Assembly: GCA_023213395.1 (NCBI GenBank)
Contig: CM041465.1
Location: 88,357,741-88,421,740, forward strand
DNA length: 64,000 nt
From: Cycas panzhihuaensis
Lineage: Eukaryota > Cycadophyta
Direction of reading: 5' to 3'
The translations under genes and the position numbers were made by a program. Under the pieces are notes generated by a model. It saw only the letters and a list, made by a program, of their open reading frames with translations. It did no database searches and was not told the origin of the DNA. How positions within the stretch are numbered: the first letter of the stretch is position 1; every line of letters begins with the position of its first letter. This document shows, in pieces, positions 30,331 through 42,894 of this stretch.

Positions 30331-33200
30331 ATCAATTGTCAAGCCCGCTTGAAGAAGCCCAAACTCCCCTAAACTTCCTAGTCATTGGAGTGTCTCTATC
30401 AAACAATTCTACCAAGTTGATCTTTAAGCAGTCTTGCGTATTAATGAGCTATTAAGCCAAAGGATTTCTCGTCTAACAGCTAGAAGACAAACCCACATTG
30501 GCCATGACTAAACAAAGAATTTCTATATTTTTCCTAAAAATGATCTAGATGGCAAGCAAGGCTAAACAAAGAGACGAAGGCTAGTAGAAGGCACTTACTT
30601 TCTTCAAAGTATATTTGCAATTGCATTGGCACGCTAAAGGGGAAATTATTCGCCAAGGTAACACAACAAGAAGCATTCACAATTAGCCATAATAACTTTA
30701 CATGCAATGAGAATGATAATATAGAAACAATGCAATGACTAAGGGAAAAAGAGGTAGTAGTTGAGGGATTAAACTCAAAACTAAATAGGGCCATTAATAC
30801 GCATGCTCAACAACAATGTGAGAATTAATGGTGACACTACTTCCGAAGCCAATTTCATCCCACATCGCATTTCGATGGAAGGATGCCTTAGCCAAATCTT
30901 GGAGCATTTTGCGAAATGTGATATCATTCCATTGTGCATCACACTTCACCTTATGATTTAGTATTCCTACTTTATGAAGGGGCTAGATCATTGCCATGTA
31001 TTTAGTCATCTAACGATCTATGTGAGTATGCAAATTGTGGGCAGTCGATACTGTACTTTTATCGCATATTGCATTTTCGCTCTCTTCCTCCTGCCCCAAA
31101 TCTATCTAGAATTTGTGATATGTGACGTGATATTCTTACTTTTGCCACACATCGTATATCGCATTTTAACGAAAGGATATCTTACCATATTTGATTTGTA
31201 AAATATGATATGTGACTAATCCCAACACATCACACTCGCAAGTTTCTGTATTGAAAACTTCATGCAATTACTTGCCTTTGAGAGCTTCTAACCCTAAAAT
31301 TTCACTAATTTTCTCATTACGTCCTATTCTATTCTTCACTCAAGCTAGTTATAACAAGAAAATTTCTTCCCAACCCTTCTACAACAGCATAAACACTTAA
31401 GATTGCCCTCATTGTCATGATGAAATCTCAGTTTGGTTTATGTTCAGACTGGGAAAATCATCACCAAACAAGAGTCTTTTAGGATAACACTTGACAACAA
31501 ATGTAATCAAGAAGGTTCAAAGTATCCCTTTCATCAAGTCACCTTAAGTCACCTTAGTTCTGCATGTGCAAGTGAAACAGTATAATTTCATGCAAGTGAA
31601 GCAAAAGTCCTCCCTCATCACATATTGCATATCACAATTCCTCCATGTGCATAAAATGACTTCTAACTTGCAATTTGTGAGATGCAATATTTGAGCCACA
31701 TCGCTTTCCTTCAACCTCTTAATAAAAAAATTCCTTTTATCACACTCAACAAATTTGATCAATAACTGACCCAAAAATGGGTCAACAATAGTGAACCTTA
31801 TAAAATGCAAAAATAACTTTTAAGTGACACATGGAGATTGGAACCTGAGTCGCCTGCACGCCCCTTTTGTTTAGTTTTACAAAATAGAGGGCATGTTTTT
31901 GGGCACTAAATTAGTCATAACTTCTTCAAATCCGCTTAGAATCGTGCGAATTTTCACTAAAAAATTCCTTACAATTTTAGCTTCAATGACATTAAGTTTG
32001 CCCATTTTCAAGCTAAATTCCATGCGCTATTGCAAATTACAACTTGACACCTTTTTCCACATAATAAGAGCTTTTTTTTCCTACAAAGTTGTTACTTCCC
32101 TTTATTGAACACAAATAAAGAAGAAAATTTCATGAAGACAAGATCACCAAATAGCAAGTGCCTTGAAATCATTACTCTATGATTTTATGTTATAGTTTCA
32201 ACACAAATTTTCTCTTATTCTACCCATTATTTCCCATGCATAGCAATTCATTAACATAAGACAAAGTGCATGCAGTTATTCACTTCTTGACCATGTAAGA
32301 TTTATAAATTTTACTAATTCATCAACAAAACATAAACAAACTATGCACACTTATTTGTCGCAATAGTTGCTTGAACACAAGAGAGAATGCTCATAAAATA
32401 GTGCACATAAATTCTTTTTCAACATAACCTTGACAAACAAGTTCTTGTTCAATTCCAACAAGATTTTTGCACCAAAACTAAGAAATTTACTCCTCCACTT
32501 GGACACACACACCAAGCTAGATTGAAACAACCCTGATCTACATAGATCATAGAATTGGCCACCACCAATCCTCCCCTAAGCTAGGAAAACCAAGAGATTG
32601 AGTGGTTGTACAAAACATTTCCTCACAACTAACCATAACTTGCTTGATTATAAACAATATTAGGGTTGCAAGTACATAATTAATCTAGCACATGGGCACT
32701 TCAAATGGTCAAGGGTAACCTTTGGAATGGTTCCAACAAGCCAAACGATAAAAAAGAGATAGAAAACAATGGAAATTCCATTATAGAAGTCTACTAAGGG
32801 CAATAAGATGGGACAAGAAGCATAAGTTGCAGAAAATTTAAAAGAAATTGTCATTAGCTGAGACCAAGGACAGGTTCACTAATAGGCCAAAAAATAATGG
32901 GACTTGGACACCCCTAATATCCAATAGTGGACTTAGTACACCGACACTAGAAGCAACCTCAGCAATGAAAAGAGGCCCATCTATTAGACCTCGACGAGGC
33001 ACTAGCAATGCTAAAGGGAAGACCTAACTGGGAAGAGACAAGTTTGGAGAGTGTGAACCACAACAAGGATAAAGTAAAGGAAGGTTCCAAGACACACTGG
33101 GAAAATTATGTCACCAAGAAATTCTTCAACACGCCACCAAAGCCTTAGCAAAGGTAAATACCAAGGGTTAGAACAACCATATACTTCAGAATACTACATT
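30331..33200. other. Decayed sequence without recognised genes
   Basis: No retroelement domain is readable on either strand. A unit of about 65 bp containing ATCGCATTTCGATGGAAGGAT and CTTAGCCAAAT.TTGGA...AAATGTGATAT recurs at about 30857-30925 and 31148-31217. Related words (CACATATTGCATATCACA) lie at 31618-31640. Many short open frames here (for example 31212-31400, 31893-32108) are not credible. Confidence 0.4.
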
Positions 33201-33204
33201 GTAA

Positions 33205-33835
33205 CCTATTGTTCAAAGTTAGTCAAAAGCCAAAACCATCAAAAGCCAGCATGCTAATAACTATTGTTAATGCACCAATTGAGAAGTCACCTTGCATAAA
33301 CAAATTGTCCAAGATGGTGAATCCCACAACACCAATAGTTAGCCATCTTATATTTGATGGAATGATTGATGTGGCAGAACACTCATATCTCTTCAAAACA
33401 TGATAGCATTATGAAATATTAAAGATGAAGATGATATCAAGGGTCATTTCTCATGCACACTGTGTGGGATACCGCTCATATGGTATAAGAATTTAAGGGC
33501 TAATATGATTCCATGGCAGGAAGTCACATGGAAATTTCACGAAAAATTTTAGAAACTTCATAGCAATCAGGTTATCATTGAAGTACTACATGACATTAGA
33601 TAGAAGCAAGGAGAATCTATGCTTGATTATGGGAGTCATATGACTATCATTACAAAAAACATAACTAGTGAGGAGAAAGTTACAGACTACTTAATGCAAA
33701 AGCACTTCATCAATGGGTTGTCAGCAAAACTCCATGATTAATTGTGACAACTCCCAATTGAAACATTTACAAAGCAAAAAACATTGCCCTAAAGTTCAAA
33801 AAGCAGATGAACAATGATGTTAATGCAGAGTTACT
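33205..33835 (+). pseudogene. Gypsy-type Gag remnant
   Basis: Plus-strand fragments follow the retrotransposon Gag pattern: FDGMIDVAEHSYLFKT, then a shift, then HCVGYRSYG or, in another frame, LCGIPLIWYKNLRANMIPWQ, EVTWKFHEKF, KQGESMLDYGSHMTIITKNI and QKHFINGLSAKLHD. The last two segments match the LPxSxxx / FINGL...L region of gypsy Gag capsids. There are several frame changes and stops. No LTR can be tied to it. Confidence 0.55.
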
Positions 33836-33839
33836 TTAG

Positions 33840-35514
33840 GTCTTTAGAGTCCTTGGGGTGCTTTTCCCCCTTTAAAATTTTATGTTGTACCTTTGTAACA
33901 CCCCCTTTTTAGGTGGGGTTAATGTTAGCCAATGTTTATTAATGCTAATTAGGTATAATTGATAAGTGTTTGGATATTCTCATTGATTCATTTACTCAAC
34001 AAACCAAATGAACCCAATCAATAATGTAATGTATAAATGTATCTCATTTTAATAAAGAATGGTTGGACTATGGTTGAGGCACATTTTGATAAATTAACGA
34101 TATTCTCTTATCTTTCTTCTTCCTCAATCTCTTTTGTCTCATCGTTTTTTCACTTGCACACTTGAGAGAGAAAAGTACCAATTAGCATATACAACACACA
34201 AGAGAATGGAGGATCATTTCGAGATGGAGATGCAGGAGAGAGATCAGGTCATCAACCAAAGCATTCCTTAGGTGCACTATTAATTCCTCTATTCAAAGAA
34301 CACATTAAATAGTCATTTAATGAGAATTCTATCAATATCGGCAACCTTATGCTTCTATGTTGTTCACCATTCACTAATTTGCTTTAAATTAACTCAAATT
34401 TAAAAAAATAATAAAAAAATTATATGTGTGTGTGTGTGTTAAATTCAGTGGTAGAAGTTGCTCTTCATGCACTAGTGCTTCCCTCCATTAATAAACCATA
34501 TTCAATGTCTTCGTCATGTCAATGGTGTTGGTCTAGGCACATTTCTCAGCCTTTAAACGTTGCCCTATGCAATGTGAAAGCCACCATTTACTTACATCAA
34601 AAGCATTGTGAGATTGATATATTAATCAAAACATTTTAAGGCTTGCATTGCACATAATAAGGTGTCATACCTAAACACATTTTATTCAAATCGTTCAACC
34701 TCCTTACCTACCCAATTCATGTCTTTCCAAATGTTGCTCAACATGTGAAGAAGACAATAAGTTTTGAATGGAACTTACATTTGAAAAAGTTGGTCTTTTC
34801 ATCTACTCTATGCTTGCCTCTGATTTTCGATCATCAGTGTCAATTTAATGTGAATTAAGATATGTCACAAAAGAAAGACAAATTAAGGCAACTCTTCATA
34901 CAGAGTGTAATATTGATCAATTCATGCTTTGACGCTACCCATCAAGCCTTCATTTAAATGTTGAACAATGTTGATCTTTGCATTGAACAAGCCAACAATT
35001 AACATACTATCATAACATTCCAAGTTGCCAACTAAAATCATACTAATTCGCCAATCCTCAATTGCAACAACAGTGGCCACTTTCATGCCTATTAAACAAA
35101 AATCTTTGAATATATCTTTCATAGCCAGATTTTGCACTTTTCCTTGTGGTTGTCATTTGATCTAGTCAAACACAAAAGTTGTCAATCAAATGTTTCACTC
35201 AAACATCAATCACTACAGCAAGCGCCCTTCATCTATCCTTTAAAGCACCCCATTGCACATTGATAAATTCTTTTTTTCTTTTTTATAATGACTTATCATG
35301 GAAGCACAAACAATGAAAAAGCATCATAAAAAAAAATTATCGCACTTTGATCGATGACGCACATTTGATATTCACATAACTACCTATTCATAAGTATTTG
35401 CTTGACTTACTTCCATATGGTCTGTTAAGATTTGATTGACTAGTGCTTTTTTCGATTTTAGGCTTATAAGTATTTTAGAGAATCTAATTTGTTTTTATTT
35501 TCGTATCTCATTTC
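33840..35514. other. Decayed sequence, no gene recognised
   Basis: It contains a (TG)n microsatellite at 34425-34439, AT-rich stretches and unremarkable short open frames. TGTAACACC at 33894 and ACAACA near 34195 could be LTR ends, but no second copy, primer site or polypurine tract supports this. Confidence 0.4.
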
Positions 35515-35650
35515 GATGAGTGAGTTAGGTCTAATGGTCAGGGGGTGTGTGTTAGGCCACTAGTTAGTAACAAGTCACAGTTTGAGTCCCCTTGACTTAT
35601 TCTTTACAAAGGCACATACACACCCCACATTTTAATTAAATTTTCTTTTA
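35515..35650 (+). repeat. Candidate tRNA-derived SINE
   Basis: An A-box-like GTTAGGTCTAATGG (35524-35537) is followed 42 bp later by a B-box-like AGTTTGAGTCC (35579-35589), the internal RNA polymerase III promoter layout of tRNA-derived SINEs. A short AT-rich tail follows (TTTTAATTAAATTTTCTTTT). No target duplication was identified. Confidence 0.45.
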
Positions 35651-37300
35651 TACATGTTTCATTTTTTTGCACGCTTATACTCAACTCTTTTTAATGTCAT
35701 TTTATTTAAACTAAGGCTTAATATTGCCCCATTTTCAATCAAATCTTGACGAATGTTGCATGAAATTGAATTCAGAATTGAAATTTCTTTAAAGTGGAAT
35801 GACAGTTACTAGAATATGTTATATAATGAATATCAAAGATTTATTTTAACATGTAAAAGCAACCTTTGATGACTTCAATTTATACTTCATAATCGACATT
35901 TCTTATTGATTTTGATGCATAGAAACCTGATGCATATAGATTATTTTTTTATGTGTTTATTCAATCAACATTTGTCTTCTTGCTTTCACAATTTGAGAAG
36001 GGAAATTTGAAGTAGAATCCATGTTTCATTAGAGGCATTTTAATATGTTTAATGCTTTAAAATCATGCACTCACCTAGTCGTCGTCGTGCAAGATCAATG
36101 GTAGGTATCCTCTATCTTTTCATATAGGCAATTAGGGGTTTTAGTGTCATTACTGTGTATGTAGAATAGGAGGATTTTAGTCATATACATTTTGTATTCT
36201 TTCAAAATAAAAGTAAACTAGGAGGGAAGGGGATTTTTTGCTTTCGCATTTAATTGATTTTGATTATTAATTGATCTAGAAAACCAAAGATGGTTTCATT
36301 TAGGCGCATTTCATATAGGCAAACTAACTTATGCAGGTGTTATCGTGTGCTCTACTAAAATATTGTGAACACACACACACACATATGCATGCACAGAAAA
36401 CAACAAAAATTTTCATTTTTGTTTTACAAACACGCACTCGACAAACTCATGATTTGGCAGGTCCTCAGTGATGCCTACCACTTCCGTTCACTACATCATT
36501 CCTTTGACGTGGTGGGTAACGACTTTTTCCATTGTGGGAAATTAAAACGAGGCGTTGTCAAAGTATTTTCACTTCTTCGACCTATCGTCATCTCTGGGAT
36601 CCCCAAGTACATCCTAGGTGTTTGTCAAGTTGAAATCATACCCCATTGCTCTTACCAAGATGCTATGAGACTAAGACCCTCCACATAAATAGGACTCCAA
36701 GTGTGCCAAACCCTTAGCTAGCTAAGGCTAGTTTCCTAATAGTGGTGTGACCATACTGGTGCATTTTATCTATTAAAACCTATCTATAAAAACTTGGGCT
36801 ATAAAGTGGTTTCGGTGGTTGCGTGGGTATCAAAGAGTAAACAGGATGACTCTATGCTCACCCTCCAAGAGTGTGTCGCAACGTTGTGGCTCATTGGGTG
36901 GCCTCCTCTAGAGAGACCATAGAAGGCTTTATCTTGCCACTACTCATACCATTCAGAATTGCTCTATGCTTCCATAATTTACCTCAGACTTGACCATCAA
37001 GGTTGGAAATGATCATGCTAGTAGAGTTGAAGCTATAGTACCTGTGAAGACCACCCAATAATCCTTGGCTAGCATAGTGGATAGGTAGCCTTAACAACCT
37101 TAAGTTGGCCTTTCTCGTCTTCCTGTAGAAAAAAATCAGCATGATAGCCCAATGTCAATATTTCCTCTATAGTGGACTAAGCCCTCACTAGCTAGTTTAA
37201 TTTTTATTTATTTTTCAAATACATATTTGCCCCTTTGATTCTTTAAATCCCAAGGTTGCTCATTTCACAATTTTTCCTAGGTGGCACACACTTCATGGTT
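35651..37300. other. Decayed sequence, no gene recognised
   Basis: A (CA)n run lies at 36368-36382. A 107-codon plus frame (36365-36688) continues in broken form to about 37120, with local protein-like stretches (SVVAWVSKSKQDDSMLTLQE, CVATLWLIGWPP). I recognise no family. Confidence 0.35.
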
Positions 37301-37379
37301 GCTCAATTGAGTACGAATTTCCAATCATTTTTTGACTCATTCAACATCAACTCAAATGTGAACTTAGTTTCACACACTG

Positions 37380-37990
37380 CATATGGGTGAGTTTAGGTGG
37401 AAACAAAGGGTAGCATTTTTCGCATCAACAAGTGAGGAGACATCTTCAACACAAGATAGTATGCTATAGCTATTATGAGATGAAATTAAAAAACTCAGGG
37501 TAAAGAAAGCTTGCCATGCCATTGAAAAAACAAAAGAAAGCCTTGAGGTGGAGGCACTACAATGGGAAATTGCCAAGTTGAAAATTGACTTGTCTCAAGT
37601 TTTAGAAGAAGCTAATGGAATACCACAACAAGACTAGATCAAAAAATGCTCGAGGGCAAGAGAGAAAATGAGAGTACAAGATAGAAGAAAAATGGTGTCA
37701 TATTTGTGATGCCACAAATACATAATGCCCACAAATGTTATTATAATGCCTAAGAGAATAATACTTAAAGCAGAGGCAAGGACAAAGATGGTAGGACTCA
37801 TTTAACATATTCAACCAAGGTGGCACTAGATCCACCTAAGAAGAAGATGTTGATAGGATGATATATGTTCCATCTTGAATTTGGGCATTGGAGGTCATAG
37901 TGCCCTATGAGAGAAAACAGTACCCACGTCTACGAAATGTGTAGACCCAAGAATCAAGCTTCAAAGAAATGTCCTCTGATATTGAAGTTG
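37380..37990 (+). pseudogene. Possible Gag tail with zinc-knuckle-like segments
   Basis: Plus-strand fragments WCHICDATNT (about 37689) and FHLEFGHWRS then CPM (about 37870-37910) resemble the two Cys/His knuckles of some plant gypsy Gags (WC.IC......C and C..FGHW...CP). A Lys/Glu-rich stretch precedes them. The frames are broken. The remnant ends just before the D LTR. Confidence 0.35.
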
Positions 37991-37999
37991 AAGAGAAAT

Positions 38000-38420
38000 A
38001 AATTCTTACCCATTTGTATTTTAATATATGTAATATATGATGTATTTTATTTTATATTGAGTTAACTCAAAGTTAGGTTAGTCATAATTAAGTTAGTTGA
38101 GAAACGGTTAGTTAAATCTGTCAAGTTAACAAGTCAATTAGTTAAGTAGTTTAAGGTTGTTCAATCACCCTCTTCTAGATTGAGAGGGGCATTTCCATTG
38201 TAAAGGTGTGAGTGAATGTATGATTGTTCCAATACACTTGAAGATAATAGAAGAGTACTTTCAACTGAATCTCTCGTCAACAATCCCTCTTGAACATTAA
38301 CTTGGGTGCTCTATTGTGTTTTAGCAAACCAAGTTTCCCCAATTGCTTACACATAATTCTTCCAAGCACTCGGAGGAGGGTAACATTCTCCTTTGTGCAC
38401 AAATCAATGTCTACAACACA
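38000..38420 (+). repeat. 5' LTR of gypsy D
   Basis: It ends ...TACAACACA five bases before a primer site. The left edge is inferred (no second copy in the window) and could lie anywhere from 38000 to 38035. It contains a cytosine-rich and TTGAAC-rich R/U5-like part. Confidence 0.6.
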
Positions 38421-38425
38421 TCGAT

Positions 38426-38437
38426 TGGTATCAAAGC
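38426..38437 (+). other. Primer-binding site of gypsy D
   Basis: TGGTATCAAAGC is of the initiator-Met type and gives plus orientation. Confidence 0.88.
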
Positions 38438-39580
38438 TTGTGATCGGGCCTACAATTTGCTTAAGAGGCCCCAAGCTATAGATCATCATTAGTAAAAAAG
38501 AATTATTTCTAGAAATTTGGCAACTGGAAAATGGTCTTGAAGAACAAAAAATAATATTAATAAAAGAAAAGAATCTACCAATTCCAAATCCATGCACAAA
38601 GACGCTACTAAAGATTTGAAATGTGCCCTAAGCGCTTGGCAATGACTAGAAAGCCAAATATGAAAAGAGGGAAAAGGAAAATATTCAAAGGAAAAATTTT
38701 GTTGAAGCTCTCAATACGAGAGACACCTACCAAATGAGAGACACATTTGATGCCCTATCCAATTGTTGAACTAGAGAAGAGACGCATAAGATGGCCTAGT
38801 CATCTACTCATCCACATAGAGAAGAAGAAATAGTCGAATCATAGATGAGCTGTTGCCACACATGCATGAAGACTTGCCACTGAAAATCAAGCAAATCGAA
38901 GATCAAAGCCCCAAACGAGTTTGCGAAAAACCCATGCAGAGGAACATTGCTAGAAGGAAATTGACATCGCACAAACAAGATCTCTCATCACCTATTGTGG
39001 AAGAGAATCTGAATGCCCAAACGAGAACTATGCAGTTCACTACTAGAAATCGACACCAATGCCAATACGAAACCTCCATAGAGCCATATGAAAACCTGCC
39101 ATGAAGGAAGTGTACAAGCAGTCAAAGATCAGAATTGCCATCAAAATTTGTGAATAGAAAATTTGGAGAAATCACAGAGGTTTGAAATTTTTTGAATTTT
39201 CAAGGGATTTGCCTAAAAATTAAAAACAGTATATGCTTTTTCAAACTAGCATATTCTCATTTAAATTAAAGGAGAAAAAAACTTATGTGTGTTATTTTCT
39301 ATTACAAAAACTATATTTCTGCAATCTAAGAGGGTTAAGATTCAAAAAGATTTCTCATTTCTAAAATCTAAAGGGGGTCTATTCCAAAAAAGTGTCATTC
39401 TTGAAATTTGAAAGTGCAAAATTGGAAATTTATCATTGATTTTGCTAATTGGGAAACGTGACCAAGGGGAAAGATAACTAAAAAACATTAAAAAGGTCGA
39501 TTGGAAATTGTGCAAACCACATAAACACATTTTAATCAAGGTCCCATATGGAAACAAGAACTTGTAATAGGAAATTTTAA
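38438..39580 (+). other. Leader and possible Gag start of gypsy D
   Basis: 38490-38780 reads as a Lys/Glu-rich helical segment in one main frame (KKELFLEIWQLENGLEEQKI, VEALNTRDTYQMRDTFDALS) with stops and could be the N-terminal Gag coiled coil. 38853-39104 is open (83 codons, basic) with no domain. 39105-39580 holds nothing recognisable. Confidence 0.4.
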
Positions 39581-39581
39581 A

Positions 39582-40735
39582 ATGCTAACACTTAGCATAA
39601 AGTTGTCAATAATTAAAATAGTCATGCTTATAAATGCATTTAAGCCAAAATTTGTGAGACTAGTTTTTGAGCTTTCCTCTTCATGGCACATCATGCCTTG
39701 TAGGGATAAGCATGCATCCTCAAAAAAAGAAATGATGGAGGATACCAAAATGGATCCTACCCAAAGAAGGTCTGAGAATTCTTCTCTGGCATTTGCACGG
39801 ATAATGGAAATTGCACTACAATGTCAAGGTAATGGCCAAGCACAAGTGATGCAAAATTTGATGGTGATGTTCCAACAAATCATGGCCCAACAAACACAAC
39901 AAATTTTGCGAGTTCAACAAAACCAACAAACTCAGCAAAATCAATTGACTAAGATTCCCACAACAATCCCTCTCCAACAATCACAATTCAAATTGGATGC
40001 ACAGATCACTATAACAAAATTTACCAACACCATAAATCCCACAACACTAGATAGTTGGACCTTTGAGGCATACTTTAAATATGACAATCTAAAAAAGGAG
40101 CAAAAGATTATTGTAATAGAGATACATATGTTGGAGGAGCAAGCACAAGTTTAGTAGAAAACATATGTCAAAACACATCCAACAATCATCAGGTCGAACA
40201 ATTTCAAACAAGCCTTCCAAACTCAATATTGCCTAGTTAGGTATGCAAACAAAAGAGAAAAGAAGTAGTTGCAACCACGACAATGGGTTGGACAATCTGT
40301 CCAATAATACATAGATATTTTCAACATGATAATCATCATGATAGAATCTAAGGGCTCCAAGCACACCCTCAAGCTCAATTTCTCAAGTGGCACATTTACT
40401 TCTCTGCAACCGTAACTAGATCTTATAAAAATCTCTTCTTTGGATGAATCCTTTTAGTATGCACTGAAAGTTGAAAACAAGCTACATAAGCACCAACCTA
40501 CAAAATCCTAGTAGCATCAACAACAACCACAATGGCCAATAAAACAACCTTTTTATTCGAGAAAGAAAGTAACAGTAGCAAAGCCTCCCCAACCTCAGTA
40601 ACCCCACTAAACAACACTTGCTACATCCACATCAAGAACAGAAAGCAAAGCTCCGCAAATGTATTGCACACTGCATGATATGAGGAAGCACTCCAATGAA
40701 GAATGTAGGAAGAAGAAAGCGCAATATAAAGCCAA
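39582..40735 (+). pseudogene. Gag of gypsy D
   Basis: It is open for 190 codons at 39582-40154: a helix with LVQ/MMQ-type repeats (NLMVMFQQIMAQQTQQILRV), a Gln-rich linker, then a capsid start (TLDSWTFEAYFKYDNLKKEQ). Beyond a double stop at 40152 the capsid continues with stops. The knuckle MYCTLHDMRKHSNEECRKKK at about 40657-40720 is the C..LH.....HS.EEC form of non-chromovirus gypsy Gags. Confidence 0.75.
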
Positions 40736-40899
40736 AGCCAAGACCTCAATAGTGGAAGATGTAGGCACATTAAGTGCTACAATGGAGGAGACAACAATAC
40801 TAGCCACTAATCAAACGGTGCATGGCCCCAACTTGGTCCTCCTAGCTAAAAATTATAATGCCTTAGAAAGAGAAGCTTTATTCACCTAAAATTGTCAAG

Positions 40900-41270
40900 T
40901 CAAATATTACATTGTATTATGTATCATCGATAATGGTAGCATTAAAAATCTTGTATCTAATCAACAAGTTACAGATTTGAATCTCCCTACAAAGCCCCAT
41001 CCTCTCCCCTATACCCTTGGTTGGGTTTAAAAAGGAGAAGGTATGCAAACTAGAATTGATAGAGTCTACCATGTGACATTTGCAATGAAGCCCTTTGTGG
41101 ACACAATTGTTTGTGATGTAGCCCCCATGGATTGCTATCAAATTTTGTGAGGAAGACACTATCAACACGATAAAAGAGCAGTATACCATGGGAAAACACA
41201 TACCTATTAGTTATACAAGGATCAAATAGATTATCAACTCCAATCCTCCTCCTCTCAAATAGCCTTAAAC
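40900..41270 (+). pseudogene. Aspartic protease of gypsy D
   Basis: It reads CIIDNGSIKNLVSNQQVTDL, NLPTKPHPLPYTLGWVKKG, then TIVCDVAPMDCYQIL, GRHYQHDKRAVYHGK. This is the plant gypsy protease/linker pattern (DSGSS.NLVS; CDV.PMD...LLGRPWQ.D). The active-site triplet is DNG instead of DSG. Confidence 0.8.
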
Positions 41271-41394
41271 ACCAACCCACAAGCATTTAAAATGGCTAGA
41301 GCTGTTGAAAGAGAACATTGTCTTGCTAGTGAGACAAGCGGAGAACTCACTAGAGCCTTGACAAAATGCTCACCATCCACAAGTGTAGAAGCTT

Positions 41395-42639
41395 TTGGAT
41401 GGTTATTCCAATGTCTTTGAGCCACCTAGGAATCTTCCTCCTATTTGGGCAATCCAACATGGCATTGATATGCTTCCCAGATCCATTCTGCCCAATGGAC
41501 CACTATTCAAAACTTCAATTCTAGATTGTGGAAAATAAGAGCTTGAACTTGAGGAGTTCATAGAAGAACGACAGATTCAACCAAGTTCCTCTCCATGCGA
41601 CTCCCCAATGCTTTTGGCTTTGAAAAGGGATAGAACTTGGAGACTATGCATTGACTTCAAAGCACTAAATCACACTGCAGTTAAAAGCCATTATCTACTA
41701 CCCTACATCAATGGTCTGCTAGATGAGCTATAAGGGAAAAAATACTTCCCAAAACTTGGTCTAGCATAATAGAGCTTCTGAAACTTGGAAGACTATGTTC
41801 AAGACTCACTTTGACCTTTCTAAACGGTTGGTCATGCACTTCAACCTCACTAATGCATTGACAACTTTTATGAGACTGATATGTTTGACCCTTTCTCGGG
41901 CAAATTTGTCATTCATTTCAAGAACATTAGATAAAAGCAATGAAAAGCAAATGTTACCTTGGGCAAGAAATAGTTTCCTATTTGGGAAATATTGTGGATT
42001 CACAAGGCATTCATGTAAATCTCAAAAACGTCTAGGCCATTCTCAGCTAGCCACTACTCAAGGGTTTGATTGATCTCCATAGTTTCTTACACTATACAAG
42101 ATTCTATAGGAAACTTATTCCTGGGCATGCAAATATCACACATACACTTTACACTCTCACAAAGAACAAAGTAATGTTTAATTGGGGACCTACTCATAAT
42201 TCCACCTTTGATTGGTTGAAGAACACCCTATGCATAACTGAAGTTCTTACACTCCTGGATTTGTAAAAAGCCTTTCGAAATTAAGATTGACATCTCCCAA
42301 GTGGCCATGGAAGCAATCGTTAAGCAAGGAAGACACCTTGTCACCCATCACACAAAAACATTTTCATAGGCAAAGCCAAATTACAACACATATGGCAAGG
42401 AGTTCTATGTCCTTATTCAAAACATTAAGTACTAGCATCATTATCTTTTAAGCAAGGAAAGTATAACCCATATGGATCATTGGCTACTTTAGCCTCTACA
42501 CGCACTAAGCCATATTCAAGAGCACCACCATGTGCGATGGGCTTCATACTTGCAACAGTGTCATTTAGTGATCAAATAGAAAAAAATGACTACCAACAAA
42601 GTACCAAATTTTTTCAATGGACCCCAAGTTCATACATTA
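41395..42639 (+). pseudogene. Reverse transcriptase and RNase H of gypsy D
   Basis: Landmarks: PPIWAIQHGIDMLP, SSPCDSPMLLALKRDRTWRL, CIDFKALNHTAVKSHYLLPY, INGLLDEL, then a shift, HFNLTNALTTFMRLICLTL, then LDSQGIHV-like pieces, SFLHYTRFYRKLIPGHANIT, and RNase H KPFEIKIDISQVAMEAIVKQ, YNTYGKEFYVLIQNIK. The segment that should carry the YxDD box is not recognisable. It ends at the A insertion (target CATTA, 42635-42639). Confidence 0.82.
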
Positions 42640-42874
42640 TATGACGGAACAATTCCGTTACTGAAGAAGAAAATCAAATAATTGAGCATGCACGAACACT
42701 GGATAATCAAATAATTAGATTATATTGAATTGAATGAGAATTGATTGTATATATTACTTTTGGGGTCCAATTTATATGCAAAGCATGCCCCTTTTTAGGA
42801 AAGGTTATGTCCTTTCAATGATACCTATTTATTTAAACAAATGATAATTAACCCCTTTAATGAGGTTCATAACA
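42640..42874 (-). repeat. 3' LTR of chromovirus A
   Basis: Sense strand TGTTATGAACC...TTCCGTCATA. The 5' copy ends TTCCGTCACA, so the terminal CA is TA here. Assuming this makes the CATTA duplication exact. Confidence 0.9.
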
Positions 42875-42887
42875 ATTCCTCCCTCTT
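42875..42887 (-). other. Polypurine tract of chromovirus A
   Basis: The sense strand AAGAGGGAGGAAT lies directly before the LTR start TGTTATG. Confidence 0.85.
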
Positions 42888-42894
42888 AAGATGT

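Noticed and set aside
33894-34195. Possible solo LTR (TGTAACACC ... ACAACA) with TATA-like TGTATAAATG
   Set aside because: There is no second copy, primer site, polypurine tract or target duplication. The ends are chosen only by TG/CA.
36365-37120. 107-codon frame and following protein-like pieces as a host pseudogene
   Set aside because: No recognisable family and repeated frame changes. It could equally be decayed gag, so I list it only as unassigned sequence.
39582-39731. Use of the first ATG of the D Gag frame as the true start
   Set aside because: The first 50 codons read as random hydrophobic sequence. Gag likeness begins nearer 39735, so the ATG at 39732-39740 or a lost upstream start is equally possible.
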